Positions 37,225 through 49,900 of a DNA stretch of 64,000 nucleotides are shown one piece after another. The stretch comes from Guadua angustifolia. Lineage: Eukaryota > Streptophyta > Magnoliopsida > Poales > Poaceae. Both the position numbers and the translations under genes were made by a program. The stretch spans positions 56,275,326 to 56,339,325 of the forward strand of contig CM070501.1 in the NCBI GenBank assembly GCA_036346375.1, read 5' to 3'. The notes under the pieces were generated by a model. The model saw only the letters and a list, made by a program, of their open reading frames with translations, ran no database searches and was not told where the DNA came from. The first letter of the stretch is position 1. The number at the start of each line of letters is the position of its first letter.

Positions 37225-37617
37225 TTAGCTGGCGCCCAACCCAAGCAGTGGGGCGACTAGCCCCCAAGTGCTGGGCGACCACTCGGAGCCTTCGGGCGAC
37301 CAACCCCCAAGCGCTGGGCAACCACTCGGAGCCTTCGGGCAAGCTTTGTTGAGGTCGGTGAAGTCGACACACATTCGCCACTTCCCGTTGGATTTTTTGA
37401 CGAGCACAGGATTGGCAAGCCACTCAGGGTGAATGACCTCCCTAATGATCCCTGCGTCCAATAGCTTCTCCACCTCCTGCCGAATAACATCTTGCCGCTC
37501 CGGAGCTTGCCGCCGGATCTTCTGCCGAACCGAGCGTGCTTCGGGGAGCGTTGCCAAACGGTACTCGATCACCTCCCTGGGGACCCCGGTCATATCGGAC
37601 GATTGCCAGGCAAACAC
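37225..37617 (-). pseudogene. Gypsy reverse transcriptase, N-terminal remnant
   Basis: The minus-strand ORF reads through VEKLLDAGIIREVIHPEWLA, then NPVLVKKSNGKWRMCVDFTD and LNKACPK, the hallmark opening of plant Ty3/gypsy RT. It stops short of the catalytic YxDD motif and runs into a tandem repeat of about 47 bp (37236-37345, with cgaccactcggagccttcgggc variants). No RNase H or integrase follows, so the element cannot replicate on its own. Confidence 0.85.
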
Positions 37618-37999
37618 GTCGGAATTACACCGGAGGAAGGTGGCGAGCGTCTTCCTATTTGGCGCCGAGGTGGCGCCAATGTTGGCGATTTTTTATGACT
37701 TCGCCCTCGCTCAGGCGACCACCTTAACCTCGCCGCAGAGCGGCGAGGCGCGGTCCGGACTGAGGGCTCCGGCGGCGGCATCAAGACGCCCGGGACAAGT
37801 GGCGGCACTCATATCAAGCGCAAACTTATGACGGTAGAGCTTGAACGATCCACTCGAATGGTTATGGGGCGGCGAGTACTGGCATCTTCACCACCATATA
37901 TGCATAATGGGTCACCGCCATAAACTTGGCGGTAGCCGGTCGGCCAAGCAAAGCATTGTAGGGAGATCAAAATCGGTGACTTCAAAGTCCACCAACTCG

Positions 38000-40030
38000 A
38001 TCGATAATTATCCTTTTCTCCAAAAGTGACAGGAGACGACTTTTGCCCACGGGATTACACTAACCCGGGCTATTCCAAAAAAGCAGCGGATGGAGATCCC
38101 GCCACGGATTTGAAGAGCCGAAATGCCGTAGAGGACAAAATCTTGAGAGAACTCCTCCGTCCTCCAACACACGACCAGTAGGACATTCCGGATTGTGGGC
38201 GACACCACAACGGAGATGTCGAGTGGGGCGTGTCGGGGTGGTCGGCGATGAAGATGATCGTCTCCTCCGACCATTTCAAAGATCCGACGCGACCACGAGC
38301 TCGGTCCCGCCGCACACACTCCCTCTTCAACCGCTTGCAAGCGGTATTAAGCGAAGGCGGACGAACCACCATAAATATCGCCAGGTATGATCCGCTTTCT
38401 TTGAAAGCCACGGGCGGGGTCTTCACCACGATCACCATCACGAGTGGCGCTCATCATCACGAGGGCGGCGTTCGCTTGATCCGCCGCTCTACCATCCGGT
38501 CCACGACGACAACCGCCCGTGTCATGGGTGTCGATTCGATGAATTGGGCACCAAGGCCCTCTTTCCTTCCGCCACGGCGTCGTTTCCACGATCGCGGCGG
38601 TTGTCACGCCGGTCGCGGCGATCACCATGCCGATCACGGCGATCATCATCCCGCCGGTCATGACGATTGCCGCGTTGATCTCGACGGTCGCGCTCCAGCG
38701 ACCCGGAGCCATCGCGGTCACGCTCGGCGGACAAGACCCGCCGGGTCTCTCCTGCCTCACGCTTCCGCGCCTTCTTGCTTGGCGGGCCGGAACCCTTTGA
38801 GGTCCCGGCTTTATCCTTGCCTCGGCCACCACGGGACCAGATCCAGCCCTCGCCTCTGCGGCCAGCAAGACTTATGCGTGAGGAAAACAACTTCGAAGTG
38901 GTGCCAATAGTGCGGGTGGCCATCTTCTCCTTCATCTTGCGGTCATGACGCCTCTTGAAGGCGATGACGACCGATTGCTCAAATATGGGGAATCGTATTG
39001 CGGCAATGGCGTAACCGCCGGATAAAATCATGCGACTCCCCTTATCTTTGCTCCCAGCATGCAGATCATCCTCCACGCTCGGTTCTTGCGAAGGAGCCAC
39101 AGAAATTGGCGGCGAAGAGGCCACAGCCTCCCACGAGTGCTTGACCCTCGCGGGAGGTTCAACAACCAAACGGCGAGCCGTCAAAGCCGTCGGAAATAAT
39201 TAGCCATGACTTTTCCGGACCCGCCGGCTGCTCGCACCACCGTGGTATAAATTTGCAAGAACTTCTCAGGATTGGTAGTGCCGTCGTAACTTTCTATAGA
39301 CGCCGGGCGAAACTTCTCGGGCCACTCCACACGGCCAGAATCACGGAGAACGCCTGATATCCAACGCCATAAACAAAACCCGGGCGCCCACCGGGAACTC
39401 GGCCCGGAGAGCGAGAGATAGGACTCTTCGCTGAGTCAGAGGAACTTCCGTCTTCGGAGGCCGCCCGCTTGCCGCGCCCCTGTTCTTGAGTCGGGCGGCG
39501 TGGCACACGGCCGCGAAGATCGCCGCTTCGCCGGCGGGCCTCGTCAAGATGACTCCTTAGGTCCTCACGGTTCCTTTCGAAACCGGACCGGCACACAAGG
39601 CCTCCTCCTCCTCCAGCCTATCTGGGGCAGGCGCCGCCACTGTGGCACTGGAGCCTGCGAGCCCCGGCCAGCATACAGAGGCGAGTACCACCGATGCTCT
39701 CTCGTGGGGGCCTACTCGGTTGGGCCGCACCAACAAGGCCGAGAAGATCCCACACCACGCAGGTGGTCGGGAGTCTCTGCAAGCTCCACCGGAGGTGGTC
39801 CAGAGAAGACGAGCGGCATCTGGTCTGGCCGGGGTGGCGCTTCCATGGCGGCCGGCGTCGCCGGATGCTCCACCGCCCAAACGGAGCATCGCCCGGCACT
39901 GCGGGGGTGGAGCGAGGCGGTCTTGCAATCGACGAGATTGCCGGGACACACTCGAACATGGTCGACTCTTCTCCTTCACGATCTGCGAACTCACCATCTT
40001 CAAATGCAGGCGGAAGAAGAACACCAAAAC
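38000..40030 (-). pseudogene. Gypsy gag and protease region, frame-broken
   Basis: Minus-strand pieces in shifting frames. At about 39310-39190 the reading ESYDGTTNPEKFLQIYTTVV is the conserved plant gypsy gag motif. 39184-38522 continues with TARRLVVEPPARVKHSW and then a long Arg/Asp-rich tail (38522-38750, RRDRHGDRRDRRDNRRD). At 38290-38080 VSPTIRNV followed by a degenerate Asp-Gly-Gly segment is the retropepsin region. Several one-base frame changes separate the pieces. Confidence 0.75.
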
Positions 40031-40080
40031 TCACCGGAGAGATGATCGGAAAACCGACTACAGACCCTACAGCGCGCCCT

Positions 40081-41424
40081 TGTCGGTGTATTTCAACCGA
40101 CAGCCCAAGTCTCTGAGCCGGGTTTGGTTCGATAGGGGTGTCTTTGGTAGCCGTGAACCCTAACAGATGGAAACCCCAAAGACCTCTCACACTAACGAGT
40201 TCTAGAGTCTAAAATTCAGATGAACACACGATTTTACCTGTTTCAGCCCCCATGAAGAAGGGTAACACCTTACTTCTGCTTGATCTTGGATTCAGTCTTT
40301 TGGGCTTGGTTCTGAGCTTGTTGGTGACCGGCTCTTCTGTTGAGTCTACTTTCTCTCTCTCTTTTCTCCCCCTCATCGTATGTTCTCAAGTGCCCTTATA
40401 TGCAGGGCTTACACGAGTCGAGATAGAGGAGGATGTCATCATGTTTATCTTACATGCATTTATTACACCTTTATCTTGTTGTCCGTTCCTTGGCTAATTA
40501 ATGCCAAGCATGCCTTCGCTTTCAGTTCTTCCTAATGTGACCTCTCTGTGACGAGTAGGTGAGAGGCGTCGAGAGAACAGGCTTGTAGCGAATTTCTTGG
40601 GACCGACATGCAGTACAAAGAGTTCGTCTCGACACTGACGGCCAAGCGCAGAAACTTCGGGATGAAGCCACCGCGATCCCACCTTTTGCATGGCGGTGAG
40701 CAAGCGAGGTGTGCTTGCGCATGCCACGTGGGCCGGGCACCGGCGGCGGCGTGGTCGCCCGCTGCTTCGCCGCCAGCGCCGTGGACCGGCACCGGTGGGC
40801 TGGCGTGCTTTCGCCAACCGCCGCCAAAGCCGCCACGTGGGCCGGCGGCCGGCGGCGGCGTGGTCGCCACTGCTGCTCGCCGCGCGCCACGCGACCGACA
40901 CCCGATGGTGGCGTGCTTCGCCAACGGCCGCTAAGGCCGCCACGTGGTGGCGCCGGCGGCGGCGTGGTCGCCACTGCTGTCGTCGCCGCCACGCGACCGA
41001 CACCGATGGTGGCGTGCTTTCGCCAATCGCCGCTAAGCCGCCACGTGGGTTGGCGCCGGCGGCGGCGTGGTCGCCACTGCTTTCGCCCGTAGCGCCGTGG
41101 ATCGACGTTACGTGGACGGGGTGTAAACACCCACCCGCTGTCGATCGCCACGTGGGGGGGCGCCGGCGAAGCGGGCGTGGTCGCCACTGCTTCGCCGCCG
41201 CCACGTGGATCGACACCGGTGGGCGGCGTGCTTCGCCAATCGCCGCCAAAGCCGCCATGCGGTTTGGCGCCGGGCGAAGCGTAGGCGTGGTCGCCCACTG
41301 CTGCTTCAAGCGCCACGTGGTCGACGTTTGGACGGACGTAAACACCCACCATTGTCGATCGCCACGTGGGCCACGCACGCTTTTGTGCGGCGAAGAGGGT
41401 ACTCCGGTGTATAATACGCCGACA
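40081..41424 (-). repeat. Gypsy LTR, right (5') copy, 1344 bp
   Basis: Matches 32695-33961 over its length, with many small insertions and deletions. The GC-rich array (about 40715-41400) contains at least eight CACGTGG or close motifs at a spacing near 100 bp. As the 5' LTR it would carry the promoter; the long ORFs here are shadows of the array. Confidence 0.9.
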
Positions 41425-41429
41425 TATAC

Positions 41430-43560
41430 ATACTCTAAAGATTGTCTCTGTTAGATTCTAAATATTTTAATTATAATAAAAAAGATGTTTATTATAAACA
41501 ACAAGTCAGCTAATAATATTTTATATGACAAAACATATTGGCAACTGATATCCCATTATTATTCATGTCTAAAAGATACAACTTGATGATCCAAACAACC
41601 AGATAATTACGAATCTAAGATGACTGCTGAACATGCACGAAACAGCTTCACACATCATTTCAAGCTGGAAAGTGAATTTTGCCAACACTTACGAGGAGCA
41701 TCCTTGAGACAATTAACTACCACCATTATCTTTTTTTTTTCGCAAACGTGCTGAGCAATTTGGCTCCAGCTGGCTCACAGAGATTGATTTCGCATTTGCC
41801 GCACAAGATACGTGGGGGCCCACCCACCGACCGTGGCCACCTGCGCCATCCTTCCTCCGACACGTATCCCGCCCGCGGGGCCCGCATCCCCGGCAGCCAG
41901 TACCACCACCACCTCGGCAATGGCCTGGCCACTACGTCAACCTGGGACTCGTGGACGCCCGTGCACCGCCCGATGCGGATCGGACGTTCGTGGCGAGAGC
42001 CGTTTGTCTGCCAAGTCCCCACGCGAATCGCATTAGAGCGGTAAGAGCTGGATGGTTCTAGATGGTTCCGAAGGACAAGGTGCTTAGGATATTCGTCTTG
42101 AGATTCCTTATTGCCTTGTATTCTTAAGCCTATTGCGTAAGTTGGTGTGATATGTTCCTTTGTTTTGTTCTTTTAAAAAATTAAGCACGATTGATGGTGC
42201 AAATTAGGCTTTCGTGAACCTGTGGAGAAGAAAAAGGAACAATGCGGTCTTGTAGATCGATGCTGCCCTATGGTCTACGGAGTACTAGGTGTGGAAGCCT
42301 AAAAACGCATGCTATGCATGCCAGTCCATGACTCCTCTTAAATTTCTAGAACCAATAAAACTCTCGTGTAGTTAGAAGATGGATTAGATGGTCTAAGTCT
42401 TCATTTCTTTCATACACCAAGGAGATGTTGGGTTTAGCCTACCATTCGAGACGTTTTGACACTGCATATATGCATCGAAACAGTATTCCAGGTACCGTAA
42501 TATGTGTCTGTTTCGAAAATTAGCGCCGTTCCTTTCATTTTTCTCGGTTTAAAAAATACTTTTTCAGCTTTAATGCTTGCATGTGAAGCAAATACTATTT
42601 CCATGACTCCCTCTGGCCATTGCATTCCTGCACATCCAATTCCAAACCACCCAAAAAAGCAAGCAGATGCAAACAAGTCAAACTAATGCTTTGTTAAACC
42701 CCAAAAGAGATCTATGTGCAATTAGCCAGAAGTGGGTCCCACCATGATAGTGGACGAATAATAAAAATATTGAAATGGCAGCATCGCACCACCGTCCAGT
42801 TATTTGCCGTGCGTCATCCACGACCGTCCAATTTGTCATCGCGTTACGTCCCCTGGCATTCCAGTCAGGTAAAGCAAAGAGGATGTCAAAGCACGCATCT
42901 CATCGTGGCCCATCCGACGTCCAACGGCTTAATCAGTCGATTCCCGCATCGTCCTGTCATTAGCAATAATTCTAATATAGTTCTTTTCTTTTGCTGGTAG
43001 GACCTTCCATAACATTAAAATTACATGATATTCTACACTCGTGTAACACTAGTCAAATGTACAGTAGCCCATGCATTGTCATGGGATTTATACCCTGCAA
43101 TCATAATAGGTTTACAATTTAAAATTACATTTTTAATGCTCTAGGATATTAATAAAATCACTAACTTTAGTGATATCAGCAATTAGCTTAAGCATTCACT
43201 CTTTTTTTTCTTAGGTGAGATAAAATAATTTTCTAAGCTACCTCTTTTAAGATGTTGGAAAAAAATTTACCTTGGCTATACGTGCGTCGAGATAGATCCA
43301 ATTATTGAAGATTAATGTTGGTTCACAGTACGTTTTGCATGTAATATCTACCCAACAACAATCTCTCCTCTCCGTGTTTTGAGAGCAAGTGAAGGCTTAC
43401 CAACTAAAGCTGTGGCTATATCACATTCCCTCTTAGCATTATTCATAACCACCCATCGAGGGACCATTTGAGAATTGCTTACAACCCGAGGGCTAACATG
43501 CAAATGCATGTGTGTGCGATGCATGGCATGGGTCATCCATGCATCCATGCCATGCGCCCC
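41430..43560. other. Intergenic upstream of GIGANTEA
   Basis: AT-rich with a GC-rich island at 41790-42040. No gene is supported. Contains gtgggtcccac (about 42732), a palindromic TCP-type motif. Likely includes distal GI promoter sequence. Confidence 0.45.
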
Positions 43561-43562
43561 CG

Positions 43563-43801
43563 AAAATATCAAGGCCATGTCAGCAGTGCCAGGAGCGATC
43601 CCGCAGCGCCCGGCACAAGTATCTTCCCGCACCGCGCGGCCCCACCCGCCTCCCCACACCTCACTGACGAGCGGGTCCGGAATTTTCTCACTCCACTTGT
43701 CAGTGACATAGTCGCTCCGGGAGGAGCCTCCACTTGTGGCCGGGGAGTGAAATAACGCAGCCTCACCACCACCTCCTCCCCCCCATATCGCGAAAAAATC
43801 T
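43563..43801 (+). promoter_or_regulatory. GIGANTEA promoter: clock-type motifs
   Basis: AAAAAATCT (43793-43801) is a perfect CCA1-binding site. AAAATATCA (43563-43571) differs from the evening element AAAATATCT only in the last base. Both lie just upstream of, or at, the presumed transcription start of GI, a clock-output gene whose Arabidopsis promoter is controlled through such elements. Their activity here is inferred. Confidence 0.4.
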
Positions 43802-43937
43802 TTTTCTCGCCTCTCCTCGCTCCTCACTGTTTCTCTCTCCTCCCCCTCCGCCCCCCTCTCGCCTCGCCGCGCAATCCACCTCGGCGACGCCGCCGGCTCG
43901 CCGTGGGAGCTCCCAGATTAGTGCGCGCCCGGTCCAG
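43802..43937 (+). other. GI: GIGANTEA 5' UTR exon 1 (inferred)
   Basis: A CT-rich leader ending ggtccag before gtaatg, a good donor. The transcription start is not determined. A 2.76-kb leader intron would follow, to the acceptor at 46695-46696 (atgcag). Confidence 0.45.
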
Positions 43938-46696
43938 GTAATGCCCTCAGATTTTTTCTCCCTGAATTTTTCGGTGCGGGCTTTGTGTTTTCCGGGCTGT
44001 ATTTATTGCCTTTTCCCGTTTTTTTTTACTGCCTTTTGTTCGTGATTTCTGGCGCGCGCTGGTCCGGTGGATTCGTGGATAATTTGTAGGTGAGTAGGCT
44101 CGGACCAGGTTTTGGTTATTGTTTTTTCGGAGAAGTAAGGATTGGAAGGGAAAACTGTTTATTATTTTGTTTTTTGGGGGGGGGGGGTGAGTTTGAGCTG
44201 ATTATTGTTATAATATTTTTGTAATCTTGGGTAGATCAACGAGAAATGGATGCTTCCTACTGGGAAATTGGGTAGGATTTTGCGTCTGCTACGCTAGTAG
44301 TGTGGATTCGAGCTGGGTTTGCTCTTTTTTGGGGGTCATTTCGTCGTGTAGACTTCGTACTGACGGTTGTGGAAGCTGTTAGAGAGGAACAATTATTGGA
44401 CAATTATCTGTAGTAAGGTTGTTCTGTTTTGATCTCATAGTTTCCATTTCTACGCTTTGGCTAATCTATTTCCTTGATTGCGTTAGTAGTATCTAATTTT
44501 CTTCTTCTTAGAAAGCAGTGTTTCCTAGGCGCTAGGTGGGCGGCACACCGACGCCTAGCACCTAATCGCCGCCTAGACGGCTGTCTATGGGAACACTCTT
44601 AGAAAGAAGTTGGTGGTGGTGGCCGCGGCGGTACGTCACTCCTCCCAACACCCCCGTCCACCTCCCTAAAAAACTCAACAGAAAACAGAAAAACAATTTA
44701 ACAACGCACAAATTCTACCAACCCAAAAATTCTTTTAATGGAAAAAAGTGTAGCACTAATGGGCGCGGAGGTGTGACGTAACTGAGCGCGGAGGCGGAGC
44801 TGAGGGCGTTGGCTCGACAAACCGATCACAATGATCTCGACTCGGCATGGTGGGGGTAATATGAATTCTTTTTATCCATAACAAAGCACATGTATTCAGC
44901 TAATTAAAAAACATCCCTCGAAATAGAAAGGAATGACTCCCTAGTGTTTTTTCTCAGATAATACATCTAGGACTAACTATGAAATCATTTGCAAAGAAGC
45001 TGATGCAGTCAACGTTTTATTGTTAGTGGAAAAGATGGGGGTTTACTGAATAGATTTACTAAATCACTACGTTTCCTGAACTAAACATTAGTATAATGAT
45101 GTTGTGTTTCCTTCTTCTCAGTGTGCTTATATAGATAAGATTTATTTGTTCTTGAAAATTTTACTATATAGAATCATTTGCAGTGGAGTAAACTTGGAAT
45201 TGTGAATAGTTAGAATTACAACACAAGCCATTGCACATTCACAGAGGTTACTAATTCAGGTTCCTGTACATCCAGATTGGCCATTAGTCCCTTACTTTTA
45301 TTTCAAGCTCCTCAATTCCAAGTTAGTCTCTTAAAACTTTGATAAACTATTCACTTATTACAGGGACTTAATTGACAAGTTTTGTGTGTGCAAGGGTGTA
45401 AACGAACAGTTTTTTTTAATAATGTACCATAGTGAACAAGTTCTCAATATCTAGGGTCTTCAATGACGAATTTTGCAATTACAGGAACCTAATCGAACAA
45501 TTTTGCAAAGTATAAAAATGTGCAATTTTTCCATGAACTAAAAAAGATGTAAATTTACCATTTTGTTTGTTATTTGGTCAATATAATTGTAGAACAAGAG
45601 TCCATTTTGGATTGCAGTGTTGCGATGCGTGATGAGGTAATAAAGTAAATGCTATATTTGAAAAGGTAGTTGCCAAATACTAACTAATTAATGTAAAACT
45701 AGTAAACCAAAAGAACTTGCCAAACTGATATGTCTGTGAAATGGTTCTTTTCAAAGTTTCTTGATGCGTTTATCTTGACCATAGTTACCGGATTCACTGT
45801 AAACCCCTGTGAATCGTGAACCGAATTCGTCGAACCCAAACCAGTTTAGGGTACGGGGTCTGTATTCGCAGTGGAAATTGGAAGAAAAAGTGGCGAGCCA
45901 TGAAATTAAATCCTGTACCGCGACTTGGATGAACTGTGTTTTTGGTGACTATGATCTTGACACAGAATTAAGCTCCACACTCTTGAATCTGCCACCTCAA
46001 GGATGTGGCAGATGATTCATGATTGGTTCATGAGCTGTGTCCTGTGGGTTTTGCTGCTATTCGACTTCAGATAGTTAGGCATTGAAATGGAGATATTTTG
46101 CATTTTTAGTTGCTATATTTAGAGTGGATGGATCTAATCAATTTTCCTTAATTAAATGTGAGATGTCAAGAATAAAAACAACATTGAAAGGCATGTGAAC
46201 TATCAATGTTGTTCATATTCAAAGTTTAGTCACGAGTCATGGGCCTCATAGCCCCTTGGGTTGTGTGGACACTAAAAAAATATAAGTTGATTTATATTAT
46301 GTGACAAAACAGATGAGAATCCAAGTGTTAGCTCTAATTCATCTGTTTGTATCATTTATGTGGATGGCATACTGTATGCTCAGATTTGTAAAGTAGAACA
46401 GTAACTATGGGTTATGGTAATCCTTCCCTTTCAAATTGGTACATGAGATATGCCTTTTCATATTGTTTTATTAAACTGAGAATGCTTGCTCCTTTTTCCT
46501 AGATAAGAATTTTGTTTGGTTGTTCTTTTATTTGTATGTTGATAATAAAAAGAATGTGTTAACAAGATTGTGTGAATTTTGTTTCATTAGCTCTCTCTCG
46601 TTTCTTTTGTCAGTTTCTGTACTATTCCTTGTTTCAATATTAATTAACATGATATATATCCCTCTCCTTTTCTTTTGGCTATATTTTGCAATGCAG

Positions 46697-46884
46697 ACTT
46701 TAAAGCACCAATAGTTGCGATTGGTTTATATGATTCTCGATCGACGCTCAACAGTACTCACAGGAGAATTTGTGTCTTGCTGAAAGCTCCTTGATTGTGA
46801 GGCAAGTAGCTTATAAGAAGAGTAGCACTTTGGTGGCATAGATGGATGGGTTGACTGGCGGCTTGAACACGGGGTTGATTACAG
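46697..46884 (+). other. GI: GIGANTEA 5' UTR exon 2 with upstream ATGs (inferred)
   Basis: Bounded by atgcag on the left and gattacag before gtgcac on the right. It contains ATGs out of frame with the GI start (for example near 46841), so upstream ORFs may influence translation. The boundary of the next leader exon, just before 46982, is uncertain. Confidence 0.4.
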
Positions 46885-46981
46885 GTGCACTAATTGCTAA
46901 TTGAAGCAGTTCCTCTAGTTTCTTTCTTCCTTTTTGAAAGTCTCTCTAGTATCTTGGGCAAGTTCTTGAGCTACCAAGTAT

Positions 46982-49900
46982 GTCAGCTTCAAATGAGAAG
47001 TGGATCGATAGGCTCCAGTTCTCATCGCTATTCTGGCCCCCACCACAGGATTTGCAACAGAAACAGGTAAATATATTGCTAGTTGAATTTTGTTATATAT
47101 GTTATAACTCTGAAGATACCTAATGCGCATGGGACTCTTTGGCTGTGTCTTCTGTTTGAAGGCACAAATTTTGGCCTATGTTGAGTACTTTGGCCAGTTT
47201 ACAGCTGACAGCGAGCAATTCCCTGAAGATGTAGCTCAGGTACTGTATCTCTCAGTATAATTTGGTATTTGTTGTCAAAAAATTGATGTCTATGTGGTAA
47301 CTTTTACACCTTTCTTTTTCATGTGTGCAGCTCATTCAAAGGTTCTATCCATCAAAAGAAAAACGTTTAGTAGATGAAGTATTAGGTAATATGAACTTCT
47401 CATAGCTACACATTAGACAATAGGCGATACAAGAAAGAATTTGACATACTTTTTTTTACATTGTCCAGCAACTTTTGTTCTTCATCATCCCGAGCATGGT
47501 CATGCAGTTGTACATCCGATTCTTTCACGTATCATAGATGGGACGCTGTGTTATGATAGGCATGGTTCACCATTCAGCTCTTTCATCTCTTTATTTAGCC
47601 AAACTTCTGAGGTGAGGCCCCTGCTGTGGTTAATTTTAGCTTTTAAGTTCTTTTTTCTATGATGACAAGATTCATCCACTGCTGTTCATTTCAATATTGT
47701 TTTCAGTTCTCTTGATTAATGCTCTTCAAAGTACTAAACTACTATTGATCATAAAATTTATGTTTGAATGCAGAAAGAGTACTCGGAGCAATGGGCCTTG
47801 GCCTGTGGAGAAATTCTTAGAGTTCTAACTCACTACAATAGGCCAATCTTTAAAGTTGAGCACCAACACAGTGAAGCGGAATGCAGTACCTCTGATCAGG
47901 CCACATCAAGTGATTCTGTACAGAAGAAATCTAATGATTCTCCAGGAAATGAACCTGACCGGAAGCCATTGAGGCCATTATCTCCTTGGATCACAGACAT
48001 ATTGCTAGCCGCACCTTTGGGCATTAGAAGTGACTATTTTAGATGGTGAGTAATAATATACGTATTTGATTCTTCTGTTGACTGAAATTTCTTTTTTCTT
48101 CTTCCTTTTTTAAGAAATGCAACCTTGGTTTTATTGTTATATTAATAAGAAGGAAGAGTATTTGTAAATTATTAAGTTGAATGAGGAAACATGTAAAAGA
48201 GTAGAATTATGTGAGGGGAAAAAGCGAGAGCAGAAACAATTAACAGATAACTAGAATAGCACAAGTGTAAGTGAAGGAACTCGTAATCTAGTCCAAACTG
48301 CAAGCATGTCTCTGAATCTCCAGATGCACCGTTGCAACTATGCCACTGCAAAGGAAAAAAAAAGACACTTTTTAAATATATCCTTATTGTGATGCAGTAT
48401 GCTAATGGGAGTGTATATAGTCCGCTGTTCACGAATATTATTATATTGCACTGCTTGTCAGCTTGTTGGAATATGTACATTTATTGTTGAAAACCAACAG
48501 TTTGCTAGAATACTCTTCTATGGTAACTAATAGATTGCGATTACTCTGTTTCATTCTTCTATTGGTAACTAATAGATTGCAATTACTTGGTTTCATTTCA
48601 AACGTATCAGGTGTGGTGGAGTCATGGGAAAATACGCAGCTGGTGGAGAATTGAAGCCTCCAACAACTGGTTGGTAAAATCAGCAATCAAATTTTCGTCC
48701 TGAAATTGCAGAATTGCAGTAACATTAAATGTTTCCTTTTGTTCTGTTGAGATACCATGCCTATGTTACTGGATATTTTGGATTCTATAGTAGAACAGTT
48801 TTCTTCTCAAATCCCGAAAGGAAACTGGAGTACTGGATGATAGACTATAGTTGGCAATTGCTTGCTTGGCTAGCTACAGTAAATGTGTACATTTAGTACT
48901 GGTTTACTAGCATTTGGCGATAGAGTACACACACCACATCCTCTTTGAAACAAGTCCTTAAACTATGAAATGAAGTTTTCTTGTATTAAGAGCTCCTAAT
49001 CATAAGCACTTTGGTTGAGCATATTACTTTTGCGGTGCCTATAAAGGTATACTGGGAATTCTAACAGTGATAACATGGATTGTTGAAGGATATGGCTCAC
49101 CCTACAATCTTTATCCGCTTCATGTGTCCACCTGTTCATTTTGCAGCTATGATATATAAATTAAAATCAGAGCAGTTGACTGGCACAATTATTTACTTTT
49201 TATGCAATTTACAAATACTTGTTCAACTTTGAATTTTCCTGCCTTCTACTGGTCTTAAGGGAGAGGGAGTTTTTTTTTTTTTGAATTTTTTTGGGGGTTA
49301 TCTAATAAGTGTACCATAGCCCCCTCCTAATCAATCATATTAATCATTCTGCCATATGCACATTAAGGACCGGAGGTTTTGAATTCACATTTGGTTGCCT
49401 GGTTCTTTTTGGAGTATTGAATTCTCAAAAAATATCATCTGTTGGCAAATTAGGTCGAAGTTTGCAGTCTCTTGCTGCCATGTTAGAGCACAGTGCACAT
49501 GAGCATTGCGAGATTAAATGATCATCCAAATTTACTACAGTGGGAGTGTGGGAAACTTGTTTTCCTTCTTACAACTGATGCTAGTGCTTATCATCAGCGT
49601 TCTAAATAAAGCCCGTTAAGGCCTTGTAAACGACCGTTAAAACGGTAAAGGTCTCCTGCCTGTTAAGTTTATGGACATTTCAATGTTTGTCTCTTTTATC
49701 GGGCTATATATTCAGTTTAACGGCGTTAATGTTTAAATAACCATTTATTTGGGTAAATTTGCAAGATTGTCATATGACATGGAACATTATGACATTCATG
49801 AGATGAATGCTAGCTTTGCTTTTTATTGCCACTTGAAATGTTCATTCATTCAATTATGATTCTTTAATTACATGCACATCATGTCATCTTTTTTCTTCTT

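Larger units (their letters stand above)
32695..41424 (-). mobile_element. Ty3/gypsy LTR retrotransposon, internally deleted, 8.7 kb
   Basis: Both ends are LTRs (tgtcggtgtattt ... cgccgaca), flanked by a perfect 5-bp duplication TATAC (32690-32694 and 41425-41429). Coding remnants (gag, protease, start of RT) read on the minus strand, so the 5' LTR is the right-hand one. Most of pol (rest of RT, RNase H, integrase) is missing. On the opposite strand lies an accessory ORF of the type called Transposase_28 or 'gypsy-type transposon' in grass elements. The organisation resembles non-autonomous relatives of the RIRE2 kind. The primer-binding site was not assigned with confidence. Confidence 0.9.
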
